A stretch of DNA of 64,000 nt. Source: Haloplanus sp. GDY1. Lineage in GTDB: Archaea > Halobacteriota > Halobacteria > Halobacteriales > Haloferacaceae. Location: NCBI RefSeq assembly GCF_023703775.1, contig NZ_CP098514.1, positions 248,001 through 312,000 on the forward strand. The letters run 5' to 3'. Below, piece after piece: positions 63,366 to 64,000 of the stretch (position 1 is the stretch's first letter; each line of letters opens with the position of its first letter). A program made the position numbers and the translations under genes. The notes beneath the pieces are model-generated. The model had not been told where the DNA came from, searched no databases, and was given only the letters and a program-made list of their open reading frames with translations.

Positions 63366-64000
63366 TCACCCCTCGCCGATCATCCGATCCTCGTCCTCCC
63401 ACTCCTGGGACCGGAGTTCGTACTTCTGGACCTTTCCCGTCGCCGTCGTGGGGAGGGAGACGACGAACTCGATCCGCTTGACGGCCTTGAAGCCCGCGAG
63501 GTGGTCGCGGGTGAACTCGATCAGTTCCTCGGCGGTGACCCCCGGGTCGTTCGGGTCGCCGCTCTCGGGGACCACGAAGGCCTTCGGCTCCTCGCCCCAC
63601 CGCTCGCTCGGCGCGGGGATGACCGCCACGTCCGACACCGCCGGGTGCTCGAACAGCGTGTCCTCCAGTTCGATGCTGGAGATGTTCTCCCCGCCGCTGA
63701 TGATGATGTCCTTTTTCCGGTCCTGGATGGCGATCATGCCGTTCTCGTCGACCGTCGCCAGGTCGCCCATGTGGTAGTAGCCCTCGGCGCGTTCGCTGAA
63801 GGCCTCCTCGGTCGCCTCGGGTTTCTCCCAGTAGCCCTCCATCACCTGGTTGCCGCGGACGACCACCTCCCCGATGGTCTCGTCGTCCCGGGGCACGTCC
63901 TCGCCGTCCTCGTCGACGACGCGGATTTCGGTGCCGAGGAAGCCGAGCCCCTGTCGCTTCTTGACCGCGAAGCGGTCGGCGCTGTCGTCGTCGAAGAAGC
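63366..64000 (-). CDS. Acyl-CoA synthetase / AMP-binding enzyme, C-terminal part (runs off window)
   Basis: The last 211 codons are present; the gene begins beyond base 64000. Motifs of the AMP-forming ligase C-terminal part are clear: GYYHMGDLATVDENGM, DRKKDIIISGGENISS and the end LPTTATGKVQKYELR with the catalytic Lys. The substrate acid cannot be deduced from this piece; medium-chain or short-chain acids are common for this subgroup. Confidence 0.88.
   Translation of the reverse strand, partial: FFDDDSADRFAVKKRQGLGFLGTEIRVVDEDGEDVPRDDETIGEVVVRGNQVMEGYWEKPEATEEAFSERAEGYYHMGDLATVDENGMIAIQDRKKDIIISGGENISSIELEDTLFEHPAVSDVAVIPAPSERWGEEPKAFVVPESGDPNDPGVTAEELIEFTRDHLAGFKAVKRIEFVVSLPTTATGKVQKYELRSQEWEDEDRMIGEG

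Overview
The window is a chromosomal segment of a halophilic archaeon (class Halobacteria). The evidence is very high GC with acidic proteins, bacterioruberin carotenoid genes, an archaeal ribosomal protein super-operon with L19e, L32e, S4e and RNase P component 1, HTH-10 (Bat-type) and DUF7344-like regulators, SpoVR/PrkA/DUF444 genes, pyruvoyl arginine decarboxylase, and many leaderless genes with a TATA-like box about 25-27 nt before the start codon.

Layout. 1-2525 (minus): bacterioruberin cluster cruF-lyeJ-crtD. 2613-19494: mixed metabolic and regulatory genes: CoA-disulfide-reductase-like flavoprotein, SDR, ZIP transporter, UspA, nickel-pincer ornithine cyclodeaminase family, an alpha/beta hydrolase lacking its serine, Tm-1-like protein, a LOV-domain histidine kinase with an unusual palindromic repeat block, SLC13 permease, macro domain, MBL hydrolase, two MoaD-like proteins and a tungsten aldehyde:ferredoxin oxidoreductase. 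19656-30893: an integrated mobile element of about 11.2 kb with visibly lower GC, inserted in the 3' end of secY. 30864-45112 (minus): SPOUT methyltransferase, then the S10/spc ribosomal cluster from uL3 to secY in nearly every case with overlapping or near-abutting genes. 45303-46077: a decayed TnpB-type (IS1341-like) insertion. 46467-48645: tRNA-Gly(GCC) and tRNA-Glu(TTC), each followed about 100 bp later by a relic copy of its own 3' end, with small genes between. 48783-64000: regulators, the prkA-prkA-DUF444-spoVR operon, and assorted conserved genes ending in a truncated acyl-CoA synthetase.

The most notable system is the mobile element. Its integrase targets the last codons of the essential protein gene secY, not a tRNA. 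The arriving copy rebuilds the SecY C-terminus with wobble-position changes (MFGSD), and the displaced original end (MFGSE) remains at 19643. The integrase operon starts 38 bp downstream of the rebuilt secY stop, on the same strand. The element carries an MCM helicase, small DNA-binding proteins, and a four-gene restriction-modification cassette made of two overlapping methyltransferases of different circular permutation and two overlapping PD-(D/E)xK-like proteins. No virion genes are visible, so it looks like an integrative plasmid-type element with a defence cargo.

A second unusual feature is the 180-bp block inside the LOV kinase gene that consists of eight 7-bp-arm palindromes whose arms co-vary between copies while the protein repeat stays similar. 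All calls come from reading the sequence and translations; no database search was run.
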